Shown: in pieces, positions 28,204 to 37,307 of the stretch
How the letters are laid out: each line of letters opens with the position of its first letter
Numbering within the stretch: position 1 is the first letter of the stretch
The notes under the pieces: model-generated
Database searches by the model: none
What the model was told of the DNA's origin: nothing
What the model saw: the letters and a program-made list of their open reading frames with translations, nothing else
NCBI RefSeq assembly: GCF_000016605.1
Contig: NC_009440.1
Location: forward strand, 310,001-374,000
Source of the DNA: Metallosphaera sedula DSM 5348
GTDB taxonomy: Archaea; Thermoproteota; Thermoprotei_A; Sulfolobales; Sulfolobaceae
Length of the DNA stretch: 64,000 nt
Reading direction: 5' to 3'
Made by a program: the position numbers and the translations under genes

Positions 28204-28219
28204 CCATAATTGCGGGCTT

Positions 28220-28783
28220 CTAGCTAATCCTCTTTACATCCCTAACCTTGAGGAACTCCTTTGCGATTAACACATCTATGTCGCCATCATTGTCAGTCTG
28301 TATTACGTATGTCCTGTACATCATGTCTGGCGAAATCACCTCTGAGTACTTCCTGGTTGAGGGAGGCATAACCAGAGCGACGTTATCGCTCGATGCAGGC
28401 GCATTCAGTTCCTCGGTCCTTATGAGCTCTGACCTGACCTTCGCCTTCACTGCTCCCTTGAGGGCACTCTCCTGGACTTCAACGTTTACCTTCTCCAGTT
28501 GAGCCTTGGTGTAGCCCAAGTACTTTCTGAAGGGAGATATCAAGGGCTCTAACTCCGCAGGGAGTTTCTCCCCCTTCAACGCCTTCTCAACCACGCCCAT
28601 GGCACCGCAATCCGTATGGGGCAATAGCAATATCTCGTCAGCTTTTTTCAGCAATGCCAAGGTATTTCTTAGGGAGTTAACGTTAGCCCCCGCATTTCGC
28701 ACGAAGATCGTGTTTCCATCGTTAAAATTTTTCTCCAGAAACTGGTTTAATCTCCTGTCCATACACGATATGACGATTCTCAT
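28220..28783 (-). CDS. Beta-class carbonic anhydrase
   Basis: 187-residue zinc enzyme interconverting CO2 and bicarbonate in the cytosol. Zinc ligands are visible: C7 and the Asp-Arg dyad in SCMDRR (C7, D9, R11), then H56 and C59 in PHTDCGAMG. Short form without extra domains. Leaderless ATG 28783 with TATA at about 28808-28818. In an organism fixing bicarbonate through acetyl-/propionyl-CoA carboxylase it would supply the substrate, which fits its place among CoA-ester genes. Confidence 0.88.
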   Translation of the reverse strand: MRIVISCMDRRLNQFLEKNFNDGNTIFVRNAGANVNSLRNTLALLKKADEILLLPHTDCGAMGVVEKALKGEKLPAELEPLISPFRKYLGYTKAQLEKVNVEVQESALKGAVKAKVRSELIRTEELNAPASSDNVALVMPPSTRKYSEVISPDMMYRTYVIQTDNDGDIDVLIAKEFLKVRDVKRIS

Positions 28784-28980
28784 AAATTAATCGACTTGTC
28801 TCAGCCTATATTTTTATTGTTTATACTTACTTTTACTTTCCTATATGGATTGTTACTTTTCTACATCTACAGGAATTTGCTTCTCTTATATTTTAAGGTT
28901 TAGTTGCAAATGTAATTTTAACGAATCAATGTTTAGTTGTAGTAAAGCTTAAAATTCAGGGTCATTGACCACTTGCAGAG

Positions 28981-30570
28981 ATGGAAGATAAAAAGACCCT
29001 TTTCCTGAGGGAGTCCTCCGGTCTCGTGAGGGAGGTCAGTCCTTGGTCTTCTATGTTTGCCACTTTCGGACTGGTGACCGGGGGAGTTCCAATTTTAATC
29101 CTAACCTGGCTTTTTACAGCGCCTGGGGCCAACTGGCCCATGGCGTTTCTCCTGACTCTGCCCCCCACCCTTGGTATGGCCTACCTCTTTTACCTAGCGG
29201 GGGTAGCCATGCCCAGAGCAGGTGGGGACTACGTATTCAACAGCAGGGCGGTTCATCCGCTCGTGGGCTTCGTGAATTACTTCGGGCTATTCATTGGGTT
29301 CGGTCTCTCACTGGGCTACTACAGTTATCTGGGGGCTCAGTGGTTTGGTTACCTGTTTTCCGGGTTAGGGCTCGCCTACAATAACCAGGAATTCCTAAAC
29401 CTAGGAAACTGGTTCTCTGGAACCCAGGGTAGCATCGTGGTGGGATTGATCATTGTGATAATCTCGGCTATCCTAGCCTCAGTCCCTAGGGCCCAGTGGA
29501 GATTCGTCACGGGAGCAGGGATTATCACGTTCCTCTCTACGATAATCATGTTCGTAGCTCTGGCTCAGATAAATCCATCTTCCTTTGCGCATGCTCTCTC
29601 AGCAACGACAGGTATCCCCAACGCGTACAACCAGGTGATAAGCGACGCCACCAGCAATGGGCTCAAGTTCGAGTCACCCCTCTACGCAACCTTCCTAGCA
29701 GCTCCCGTTATATGGTACTACTACACGTGGTATAACCTGCCCCTATCCTGGGCTGGGGAGATGAAGCAGGTAAGAAAGAACGTACTTTACGCTACCGTGG
29801 TGGCCATACTCATCATTGCCGTTTACTACACCACGTTCACTTTCCTCAACCTTCACGCCTTCGGTTCCAACTTCCTAACATCTTGGAGTTACATCAGTAA
29901 CCAAGGAGTTAACGATACGGTGTACTCGAACCTCCAGAGCATAGGTGACTTCACCCCGTTCTTCGCCTTCATTGTAACCCATAGCCTACCGCTCTTCCTT
30001 ATCATGTTCTTGGCCCTATGGTTGCCCAACTTCTACAGTAATCCTCCCCTTGTCACAGGCCTTGTGAGGTATCTCTTCTCCTGGTCCTTCGACAGGATAA
30101 TGCCAGAGTGGATGGCTGACGTTAACGAGACGTTGAGGGCACCAGTGAAGGCGACGCTCCTGGTGGGGGCAATGGGCGTCATAGGTCTGTTCCTTTACGC
30201 TTATAATACTCCAGTATCTCTCGTGGATGTCACCGTGGTGTTTGAAATAGGCTACGGTGTGTTCGCCCTTTCCACGGCATTAATGCCATATGTTAGGAAG
30301 AACGTGTACGAGGGAACCTTCCCCAATAAGACCAAGGTGGCTGGAATACCCCTTGTGACCATCGTGGGTAGCCTGGTTTTCGCCTTCACCCTGTTCCTCC
30401 TGGCCTACACATGGAATAACCCGGTCCTATTACCCATCAACTTAGAGACAATACTCTCGCTTGTTATAATATATGGTCTAGGGATAGCCATCTACATGAT
30501 ATCCTCCCTCAGGGCGAAGAAGAAGGGTCTGGACATAAACATATTATTCCAGGAAATACCGCCGGAGTGA
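28981..30570 (+). CDS. APC-superfamily permease
   Basis: 529 residues, about 12-13 membrane segments, with [13 protein letters not shown] near the third helix, typical of APC transporters. Substrate unknown, probably an amino acid or organic acid. It shares a 4-bp zone with the following Rieske gene (stop within GTGA), so transporter, Rieske ferredoxin and CAP protein are one operon. TATA-like AGCTTAAAATT about 30 nt before ATG 28981. Confidence 0.87.
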   Translation: MEDKKTLFLRESSGLVREVSPWSSMFATFGLVTGGVPILILTWLFTAPGANWPMAFLLTLPPTLGMAYLFYLAGVAMPRAGGDYVFNSRAVHPLVGFVNYFGLFIGFGLSLGYYSYLGAQWFGYLFSGLGLAYNNQEFLNLGNWFSGTQGSIVVGLIIVIISAILASVPRAQWRFVTGAGIITFLSTIIMFVALAQINPSSFAHALSATTGIPNAYNQVISDATSNGLKFESPLYATFLAAPVIWYYYTWYNLPLSWAGEMKQVRKNVLYATVVAILIIAVYYTTFTFLNLHAFGSNFLTSWSYISNQGVNDTVYSNLQSIGDFTPFFAFIVTHSLPLFLIMFLALWLPNFYSNPPLVTGLVRYLFSWSFDRIMPEWMADVNETLRAPVKATLLVGAMGVIGLFLYAYNTPVSLVDVTVVFEIGYGVFALSTALMPYVRKNVYEGTFPNKTKVAGIPLVTIVGSLVFAFTLFLLAYTWNNPVLLPINLETILSLVIIYGLGIAIYMISSLRAKKKGLDINILFQEIPPE

Positions 30571-30575
30571 ACGGG

Positions 30576-30893
30576 ATGTCAAGGGAGGTTGAGTTTTTTG
30601 AGGTAAAGGGTTACCCCCTGATGATCTTCAGGGATGAGGGGAAGGAGAGAATCTGGCTTGCTGGCTGTCCTCACAAAAGAAGACCTCTCTCCAATTCCCA
30701 GGTGAGCGGAAAAGTGATAAGGTGCCCCTTTCACGGGGCAGAGTTCGATCTATCCTCGGGGAGACTTGTGAAACCGCCAGACTCGAAAACCCCCTGTCCC
30801 AACGACTGCTCCCTGGTGGAGGTGAAGTTGGTGAACGGCGAGCCCTTGTTCTCCAGGGAGCCCTTTGTACCCTCCCTTCCGAGGAAGGAGTGA
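30576..30893 (+). CDS. Rieske [2Fe-2S] ferredoxin-like protein
   Basis: 105 residues, soluble. Cluster motifs AGCPHKRRPL (C-x-H) and RCPFHGAEFD (C-x2-H) match Rieske ferredoxins of oxygenase or nitrite reductase small-subunit type. Two more Cys near the end (PCPNDC). ATG 30576 follows GGAGTGA; the GTG at 30567 is less likely. As a soluble Rieske protein it could feed electrons to an oxygenase, such as the diiron protein at 21213, but that link is only a guess. Confidence 0.88.
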   Translation: MSREVEFFEVKGYPLMIFRDEGKERIWLAGCPHKRRPLSNSQVSGKVIRCPFHGAEFDLSSGRLVKPPDSKTPCPNDCSLVEVKLVNGEPLFSREPFVPSLPRKE

Positions 30894-30894
30894 T

Positions 30895-31692
30895 TTGTTA
30901 CCTAGTGAGATCCTTAGCCTAGTTAACGAACTCAGGAGAAGACACGGAGTTCCAGAGGTCAGGTATGCCAACACTGGTGTCGCACAGTATAGGGCCAATT
31001 ACATGCTCAGGGAGAAGCTTTTCAATCACTATGATAGGCAGGGCCTCCCGCCCTTCTATTACTTCGCGATACATGGAAATTACTTCTACTCTGAGGAAGC
31101 CATAGGTTACGTTCAATTTAGGAATTATCCAGAGCACATGGTTGAGGAAGCCGTTAGGGGTATAATCATGGACATGGTTTACAGAGACGCTGATAGCGGG
31201 TGGGGACATAGGGACACCCTCCTTGATCCTTGTTTCAATTACGGCGATGTGGGTCTAGCTAGAGATCGAAATTACGTCTACGTGGATGTCACAATGGTCT
31301 CTGCGTGGATACAATGGGCGAGTCCTCCACGAGTCAAGGACAACATGTTTCATGCAAAGGGTAAGGTTTTTCACATGGTTCCTGAAAGGGTTACACTCTT
31401 CAGGGCGGAGGTAAGTGAGAGAAACCTTGAGAAGAGATCCTACGATCTAGGGGAGCCTATCGCAATGGTCCTTCCAGAGCCGTACTACGTTCGTGGGATC
31501 GAGACCATTAGGCCTAAGACCTGGAGGATGGGGCAGGAGCTCGAGTTAGAATTTCGACTGCCTAAGTTTCAGGGTCTGGTGTCGGTGGTGATCTCTGGAA
31601 AAGACTTAAGGAACGTGAGGTGGAACCCCATGACTCCGAAGCAAGTGGGGGAGTGCAACCTCCTATGTTATCCGGTACTGATGCAAGGTTAA
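30895..31692 (+). CDS. CAP/SCP-domain protein without signal peptide
   Basis: 265 residues. The first 140 follow the CAP (SCP/allergen V5) pattern: LVNELRRRHGVPEVRY, then FNHYDRQGLPPF and SEEAIGY in the place of the usual GENIA-like segment. The last about 110 residues form a beta-rich domain. CAP proteins are nearly always secreted; here no signal or membrane segment is present. TTG 30895 follows GGAAGGAG just after the Rieske stop. Function unknown; operon position suggests a redox or ligand-binding role. Confidence 0.75.
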   Translation: MLPSEILSLVNELRRRHGVPEVRYANTGVAQYRANYMLREKLFNHYDRQGLPPFYYFAIHGNYFYSEEAIGYVQFRNYPEHMVEEAVRGIIMDMVYRDADSGWGHRDTLLDPCFNYGDVGLARDRNYVYVDVTMVSAWIQWASPPRVKDNMFHAKGKVFHMVPERVTLFRAEVSERNLEKRSYDLGEPIAMVLPEPYYVRGIETIRPKTWRMGQELELEFRLPKFQGLVSVVISGKDLRNVRWNPMTPKQVGECNLLCYPVLMQG

Positions 31693-31710
31693 AGTCCAAG
31701 CCCTCTCAAC

Positions 31711-31720
31711 GTTTTTAAGC
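31711..31720 (+). promoter_or_regulatory. TATA box for the acyl-CoA synthetase gene
   Basis: GTTTTTAAGC is centred about 27 nt before ATG 31742. Confidence 0.55.
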
Positions 31721-31741
31721 CATAACCATTCTCTTTAATTG

Positions 31742-33391
31742 ATGGGCGGATTCAAAATACCCAACTACGAGGGGGTAGATCCAACAGGTTCTTGGTACTC
31801 GGTTCTAACTCCTCTCCTCTTCCTTGAGAGAGCTGGCAAATACTTCAAGGACAAGACGGCAGTTGTTTACAGGGACAGTAGATACACCTATTCCACCTTC
31901 TACGACAACGTCATGGTTCAGGCCAGTGCCCTGATGAGGAGAGGGTTCTCGAGGGAAGACAAACTTTCCTTCATTTCACGGAACAGGCCTGAGTTCCTTG
32001 AGTCGTTCTTTGGGGTTCCATACGCGGGTGGAGTTCTAGTCCCCATCAATTTCAGGCTCTCACCTAAGGAGATGGCCTACATTATCAACCATTCCGACTC
32101 CAAGTTCGTTGTGGTGGACGAGCCGTACTTGAACTCACTGCTGGAGGTAAAGGACCAGATTAAGGCTGAGATCATCCTCCTGGAGGACCCAGACAATCCC
32201 AGTGCCAGCGAGACAGCCCGGAAAGAGGTGAGGATGACCTATCGCGAGCTAGTGAAGGGAGGGTCGAGGGATCCTCTCCCTATCCCAGCGAAGGAGGAAT
32301 ACTCCATGATAACGCTTTACTACACCTCAGGGACTACGGGTCTGCCCAAGGGGGTGATGCATCATCACAGGGGTGCCTTCCTTAACGCCATGGCCGAGGT
32401 ACTGGAACACCAGATGGACCTCAACTCGGTTTACCTCTGGACCCTCCCAATGTTCCATGCTGCGTCCTGGGGTTTCTCTTGGGCCACAGTTGCTGTGGGA
32501 GCAACCAACGTGTGCCTGGACAAGGTAGATTACCCCTTGATATACAGGCTCGTGGAGAAGGAGAGGGTCACTCACATGTGCGCTGCCCCAACGGTTTATG
32601 TGAACCTAGCAGATTACATGAAACGTAACAACCTTAAGTTCAGTAACAGGGTCCACATGTTAGTGGCAGGCGCAGCTCCCGCCCCGGCTACCTTGAAGGC
32701 AATGCAGGAGATTGGCGGTTACATGTGTCACGTGTATGGGCTTACCGAGACCTACGGGCCCCACTCCATCTGTGAGTGGAGAAGGGAATGGGACTCGCTT
32801 CCCCTGGAGGAACAGGCCAAGCTCAAGGCAAGACAGGGCATACCATATGTAAGCTTTGAGATGGACGTGTTTGATGCTAACGGCAAACCTGTTCCATGGG
32901 ATGGGAAGACCATTGGCGAGGTAGTAATGAGGGGTCATAACGTAGCTCTTGGGTATTATAAGAACCCCGAGAAGACCGCGGAGTCTTTCAGGGATGGGTG
33001 GTTCCACTCAGGAGACGCTGCCGTGGTTCACCCAGACGGTTATATCGAGATAGTGGATAGGTTCAAGGACCTGATCAACACAGGAGGCGAGAAGGTTTCC
33101 AGCATTCTCGTGGAGAAAACTCTCATGGAGATCCCTGGCGTGAAGGCAGTAGCCGTGTATGGTACTCCAGACGAGAAATGGGGAGAAGTGGTAACTGCGA
33201 GGATAGAATTACAGGAAGGAGTCAAGCTCACGGAGGAGGAGGTGATAAAGTTCTGCAAGGAGAGATTAGCTCACTTCGAGTGTCCCAAGATTGTGGAGTT
33301 CGGTCCCATACCCATGACCGCCACGGGTAAGATGCAGAAGTACGTGCTCAGGAACGAGGCTAAGGCCAAGGCAAACAAGGAGAAGTCTTAG
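31742..33391 (+). CDS. AMP-forming acyl-CoA synthetase, 4-hydroxybutyrate-CoA ligase 2-like
   Basis: 549 residues after choosing ATG 31742 over TTG 31739. P-loop YYTSGTTGLPKG, YGLTETYGP, the DGWFHSGDAAV hinge segment and the C-terminal lysine in MTATGKMQK are all present. Length and context match what I recall of Msed_0394, which shows activity on 4-hydroxybutyrate and other short acids in vitro. In the cell it activates a carboxylic acid with ATP and CoA. Monocistronic and leaderless. Confidence 0.87.
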   Translation: MGGFKIPNYEGVDPTGSWYSVLTPLLFLERAGKYFKDKTAVVYRDSRYTYSTFYDNVMVQASALMRRGFSREDKLSFISRNRPEFLESFFGVPYAGGVLVPINFRLSPKEMAYIINHSDSKFVVVDEPYLNSLLEVKDQIKAEIILLEDPDNPSASETARKEVRMTYRELVKGGSRDPLPIPAKEEYSMITLYYTSGTTGLPKGVMHHHRGAFLNAMAEVLEHQMDLNSVYLWTLPMFHAASWGFSWATVAVGATNVCLDKVDYPLIYRLVEKERVTHMCAAPTVYVNLADYMKRNNLKFSNRVHMLVAGAAPAPATLKAMQEIGGYMCHVYGLTETYGPHSICEWRREWDSLPLEEQAKLKARQGIPYVSFEMDVFDANGKPVPWDGKTIGEVVMRGHNVALGYYKNPEKTAESFRDGWFHSGDAAVVHPDGYIEIVDRFKDLINTGGEKVSSILVEKTLMEIPGVKAVAVYGTPDEKWGEVVTARIELQEGVKLTEEEVIKFCKERLAHFECPKIVEFGPIPMTATGKMQKYVLRNEAKAKANKEKS

Positions 33392-33472
33392 TGGGCCTTG
33401 TCTTCACGTTATATCTAGTTCTAGTTCTTGTTATTCCCCAACAGCTTAATACCTTGAGCCCCTACTCTCCTT

Positions 33473-35224
33473 ATGGATCCCAAGGAAGCGTATTCCTTGA
33501 AAGTCATATCTGAAGTCAAACTTGAGTCCCAGGGACTCATACACGGTGAGACTTGGATAAAGGACAATGCCTACTTCACGACCATCTTCCTGAACAATAG
33601 ACCAATCCTAGAGGGCAAGGTCTCCCTCCCTAGGTTCCTGGGAGAAGATCTATATTACGTTAGGAATGATGGTTCAGCAACACTGCTGGTTCAGTCACCC
33701 TATGGGGAACCCAGAAAGCTCGCGGAGCTGGGTAAGATACTCAAGTTCGAAAAGCACGAGAAAGGCCTACTCATCCTGGGAGAAGATCTTCTGGATAAGC
33801 AAGCTCCCTCAGCACCCTTTATCACGGAAAAGAGGAAGTACAGGTTTGACGGAAGGGGGCTCCTCAGGACGAGGACCTCCCTCTACCTAGTGAAGGGCAA
33901 CGACGTGGTCAAGGTCCTGGGAGGAGATTTTGACGTCACTGACTTCTCCACTAACGGTAAGAGGGTAGTTGTATCTACTACCCAACCAAATGACGACCTA
34001 GGCTTGAATGCCCTTTACGAGCTTGATCTTGAGACCGGAGAGACCAGGAGGATAACCAAGGAGGACGGTATGATAGTCGCAGTTGCCATGAACTCTGACG
34101 GGGACGTTGCGTACCTAGGACATGATAAGGGGAAGTCTCCGTGGGCAGTGAGGGAGGTGATCTTCCCTGAAAGAGGGGAGAGATACCTGTGCGGAAACAC
34201 GTGCGGTTCCACGGTCCTCACAGACGTCTTTGATGGGGCTAAGGAAAGGCTAGTTTTCCTGAAGAACCAGGTCATCACCTTGGGCCAGATGGGAGGAGAG
34301 GTAAACCTGTACCGGATAAGCGACAGGAAGGTTGACAAGTTGACTGAAGGGAAACAGGTGGTGAGGTTATTCGACTACGACGGGAACTCCCTGGTTTACT
34401 CCTTCATGACACCTGAAAAGCCCTCCCTTCTGTTCCGTGGAGAGGTATACGATCCGGACCCAAATGTGAAAGGGCTCATGCCCGTGAGGGTTAGCTCCAA
34501 GATTGAGGGGTGGGGCATCATCACGGGAGATAAGCCCACAATCCTCTTCATTCACGGTGGGCCACATATGGCCTACGGTTACGGTTACTTCATCGAGTTT
34601 CAATTCTTCGCCTCAAACGGTTTCAACGTGATTTACGCTAACCCAACAGGAAGCCAGGGTTATGGAGAGGAGTTCGCCAAGGGATGCGTTGGGGACTGGG
34701 GAGGAAGGGACATGGCAGAACTACTGGAGTTTGTGGAGGACGCTAGGAGGCAGTTTAACCTGACTAAGAGGATGGGAGTCACGGGAGGGTCCTATGGAGG
34801 TTTCATGACAAACTGGATCATTACTCACTCTGAGATCTTTTCAGCTGCAGTGAGTGAGAGGGGTATCTCGAACCTAGTTAGCATGTGCGGTACGAGCGAC
34901 ATAGGCTTCTGGTTCAATGCCGTGGAGTCAGGGGTCGATGATCCTTGGAATCCAGAAAACATGGAGAAGTTAATGAGAATGTCCCCAATATACTACGTTG
35001 GGAAAGTAAGTACTTCCACCATGTTCATTCATGGGGAAGAGGATTACAGGTGCCCCATAGAACAGGCGGAGCAGTTTCACGTGGCCCTTAGATCTAGGGG
35101 AGTCGAGAGCAAGCTGGTGAGATATCAGGGAGACGGGCATGAACACGCAAGGAGAGGGAGACCAGACAACATGATGCACAGGTTAACAATAAAGTTACAG
35201 TGGTTCAAGGACCACCTCACGTAA
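33473..35224 (+). CDS. S9-family serine peptidase (acylaminoacyl-peptidase-like)
   Basis: 583 residues: an N-terminal beta-propeller of about 330 residues and a C-terminal alpha/beta-hydrolase domain. Catalytic Ser440 in GGSYGGF, oxyanion segment HGGPHMAYGYG, Asp in HGEEDYRCP and His in GDGHEHARRGRP. Cytosolic; removes acylated or short peptides. TATA GCTTAATACC about 26 nt before ATG 33473. No functional link to neighbours is apparent. Confidence 0.9.
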   Translation: MDPKEAYSLKVISEVKLESQGLIHGETWIKDNAYFTTIFLNNRPILEGKVSLPRFLGEDLYYVRNDGSATLLVQSPYGEPRKLAELGKILKFEKHEKGLLILGEDLLDKQAPSAPFITEKRKYRFDGRGLLRTRTSLYLVKGNDVVKVLGGDFDVTDFSTNGKRVVVSTTQPNDDLGLNALYELDLETGETRRITKEDGMIVAVAMNSDGDVAYLGHDKGKSPWAVREVIFPERGERYLCGNTCGSTVLTDVFDGAKERLVFLKNQVITLGQMGGEVNLYRISDRKVDKLTEGKQVVRLFDYDGNSLVYSFMTPEKPSLLFRGEVYDPDPNVKGLMPVRVSSKIEGWGIITGDKPTILFIHGGPHMAYGYGYFIEFQFFASNGFNVIYANPTGSQGYGEEFAKGCVGDWGGRDMAELLEFVEDARRQFNLTKRMGVTGGSYGGFMTNWIITHSEIFSAAVSERGISNLVSMCGTSDIGFWFNAVESGVDDPWNPENMEKLMRMSPIYYVGKVSTSTMFIHGEEDYRCPIEQAEQFHVALRSRGVESKLVRYQGDGHEHARRGRPDNMMHRLTIKLQWFKDHLT

Positions 35225-35360
35225 TCTTTGGGATGCTAATCTTAATGAGTGATTCTGATAAATTCAGTTTTTATGATCCTTGACCGCCATAAATAGCGTG
35301 AACTCATCCTGAACTACCAGGTCTTCAAGTATCAATGTGAACTATTCCGCCCTTAAGGAT

Positions 35361-35376
35361 GGGGATTTCTGTCCCC
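35361..35376 (+). repeat. GC-rich hairpin, possible insertion-sequence end relic
   Basis: GGGGA-TTTCTG-TCCCC forms a stem of five GC-rich pairs, extended with a bulge by TTAAGG and CCTTAA on the outside (about 35353-35380). It stands out in an AT-rich spacer and recalls subterminal hairpins of IS200/IS605 elements, but no transposase is near. Confidence 0.3.
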
Positions 35377-35422
35377 TTAAACCCCCATTTAAGTTAAAAT
35401 CTACAATTACCATTATCCTACT

Positions 35423-36613
35423 ATGACCAATGTAGCTATTATTGGAACAGGCCACTCCAAATTTGGTTCTAGGACTGACGTGAATCTTCAGGAGCTGGCC
35501 TGGGAGGCAGTTAAACAAGCCCTCGAAGAGGCTAACGTGGAACAGAAGGACATCCAATACTTCTCTGTGGGAAATGTGGGAACTTGGAGTGCTGAACCTC
35601 TCCCCGCTGTGGTTATTGGCGAATACTGTAACCTAGCGCCTAGCGGTACCATGAGGGTTGAGGCTGCATGCGCCTCTGGGAGCGCCGCCCTTAGGGACGC
35701 GTACTTGGCAGTGAAGTCAGGCGAGGCAGATATAGCTATGGCCATCGGGGTCGAGCAGATGCATCAATCCCCAAATCCCACCGTAGTCGAGATGATAGGA
35801 AGAGCTGGCAACTACTTCTGGGAGTTTGAGAACTTCGGTCTAACCTTCCCTGGATACTACGCCCTGTACGCCACAGCATACATGAACAAATACGGCCTCA
35901 AGGAGGAGGATCTAGGTAAGATTGCTATCAAGGCTCATCATTATGGAGCCCTGAATCCCTATGCCCACTTCCAGAAGGAAATAACCATGGAGGAATACCT
36001 CAAGTCTCGCCCTGTGGCATGGCCCTTAAAGTTACTCGACTCCTCCCCCATCACCGACGGGGCAGCAGCGGTCATACTAGCCTCTGAGGAGGTAGCCAAC
36101 AAGTACACTGACTCGCCTGTCTGGATTGAAGCTCAGGGGGTCGGATCGGGGACAGCTAACCTATCCAGGAGGACGGACTTCACTACTATAGATGCGGCCA
36201 GGATGGCAGCGGAACAGGCCTATAGGAGGGCAAAGATAAATCTCGACTCTCCCTGGAAGGAGATCGACGTTGCAGATGTACATGATTGCTTCACGATAGC
36301 CGAGATAGTGGCCTATGAGGACTTAAGGTTCGCGAAGAGGGGCGAAGGCCTCACCCTAGCTAGGGAGGACCAGACTTACATAGGAGGGAGAATTCCAGTT
36401 AACGTTGATGGAGGCCTCAAGGCCAAGGGACATCCAATCGGCGCCACAGGGGTGAGCATGGCAGTTTCCTTAACTAGACAATTACTGTATAGAGCCCCCA
36501 ACAAGGGAATGCAGGCCGAGATAAGGAACGGGAGAGCCTTGGCTCACAACGTGGGTGGTACAGGTCATTACGCCTACGTTACTCTCTTCTCCACAAGGAG
36601 GCCGGGACTATGA
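35423..36613 (+). CDS. SCP-x-type thiolase / acetyl-CoA acetyltransferase
   Basis: 396 residues, close paralogue of the thiolase at 24054. Nucleophile C83 in EAACASGSAAL, then VHDCFTIAE, KAKGHPIGATG and HNVGGTGHYA. Overlaps its DUF35 partner by 4 bp. In the 3HP/4HB cycle a ketothiolase must split acetoacetyl-CoA into two acetyl-CoA; this gene lies close to the enzyme that makes acetoacetyl-CoA (38255-40210) and is a candidate. TATA about 30 nt before ATG 35423. Confidence 0.9.
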   Translation: MTNVAIIGTGHSKFGSRTDVNLQELAWEAVKQALEEANVEQKDIQYFSVGNVGTWSAEPLPAVVIGEYCNLAPSGTMRVEAACASGSAALRDAYLAVKSGEADIAMAIGVEQMHQSPNPTVVEMIGRAGNYFWEFENFGLTFPGYYALYATAYMNKYGLKEEDLGKIAIKAHHYGALNPYAHFQKEITMEEYLKSRPVAWPLKLLDSSPITDGAAAVILASEEVANKYTDSPVWIEAQGVGSGTANLSRRTDFTTIDAARMAAEQAYRRAKINLDSPWKEIDVADVHDCFTIAEIVAYEDLRFAKRGEGLTLAREDQTYIGGRIPVNVDGGLKAKGHPIGATGVSMAVSLTRQLLYRAPNKGMQAEIRNGRALAHNVGGTGHYAYVTLFSTRRPGL

Positions 36614-37143
36614 TATCAGATGTAAGGGATGCAAAGCAGAAGGAAATAGCTGAGGTCCTAAAGCAACTGGACATGCTAACCAAGATGACGGGACTACCCA
36701 TTTATCCTGAGCCGAAAACAGGAAATCCCCTATGGTCAGATGTAAGGGAACTTGACCTAAGGTATCAGATTCCGGTAAAGAAAATATCGAAATTCTTTGA
36801 TGAGCTTAAGAAGGGGAAGGTCCTAGCCACAAGGTGTTCAAAATGCGGTACAGTATATTTCCCGCCTCAGGATGACTGCCCCAAGTGTAAAACTTCAAAC
36901 CTAGAGTGGAAGGAGATCCAGGGAGAAGGTGAAATCTTAACGTTCACTGTGATTTCAGTGAAGCCTCCTTCATTTGCCCACTACCCTGATTACGTTGTTG
37001 GGATAGCCAGGTTTGGGGACGTAAATGTGACCGCATGGGTGGACGGTCCTAGGGAGAAGATAAAGGTTGGCTCGAGGGTTAAGCTTGACGTCTCTAAAAG
37101 GGAGCCTGAGGGATATATTACATATAGACTAATCTTAGTTTAA
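36610..37143 (+). CDS. DUF35 zinc-ribbon/OB-fold protein, thiolase partner
   Basis: 177 residues. A helical N-terminal extension of about 55 residues, absent from the paralogue at 25222, precedes the zinc ribbon (C76-x2-C79...C90-x2-C93) and the OB-fold. Translationally coupled to the thiolase (ATGA overlap). Confidence 0.9.
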   Translation: MISDVRDAKQKEIAEVLKQLDMLTKMTGLPIYPEPKTGNPLWSDVRELDLRYQIPVKKISKFFDELKKGKVLATRCSKCGTVYFPPQDDCPKCKTSNLEWKEIQGEGEILTFTVISVKPPSFAHYPDYVVGIARFGDVNVTAWVDGPREKIKVGSRVKLDVSKREPEGYITYRLILV

Positions 37144-37146
37144 TAA

Positions 37147-37154
37147 CTTTTTTA
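37147..37154 (+). terminator. T-run terminator after the thiolase-DUF35 pair
   Basis: Six T just after the TAA stop. Confidence 0.45.
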
Positions 37155-37307
37155 AGTATTCTCCTCAAAAAGTAGAGGAAAGTTACTCACCGTCTCATCC
37201 CTTTCTCGAGATTAGATGTTGAGAAAAGATAAGTTAGACTTTTTCTTAGAAGATGATAGAAATTCTCATGAGTTTGACGTTAAATGAGGATTATGCGAAT
37301 TATCTCC

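Larger units (their letters stand above)
27889..28219. other. 331-bp intergenic region with an orphan promoter
   Basis: Between the dehydrogenase (plus strand) and carbonic anhydrase (minus strand) genes, both 3' ends. It holds a good TATA box (27919-27929), a 14-bp palindrome (27950-27963), a possible 35-37-codon ORF (27942-28055), and T-runs near 28165-28169 and 28199-28203 that may terminate transcripts from both sides. No longer gene is visible. Confidence 0.5.
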
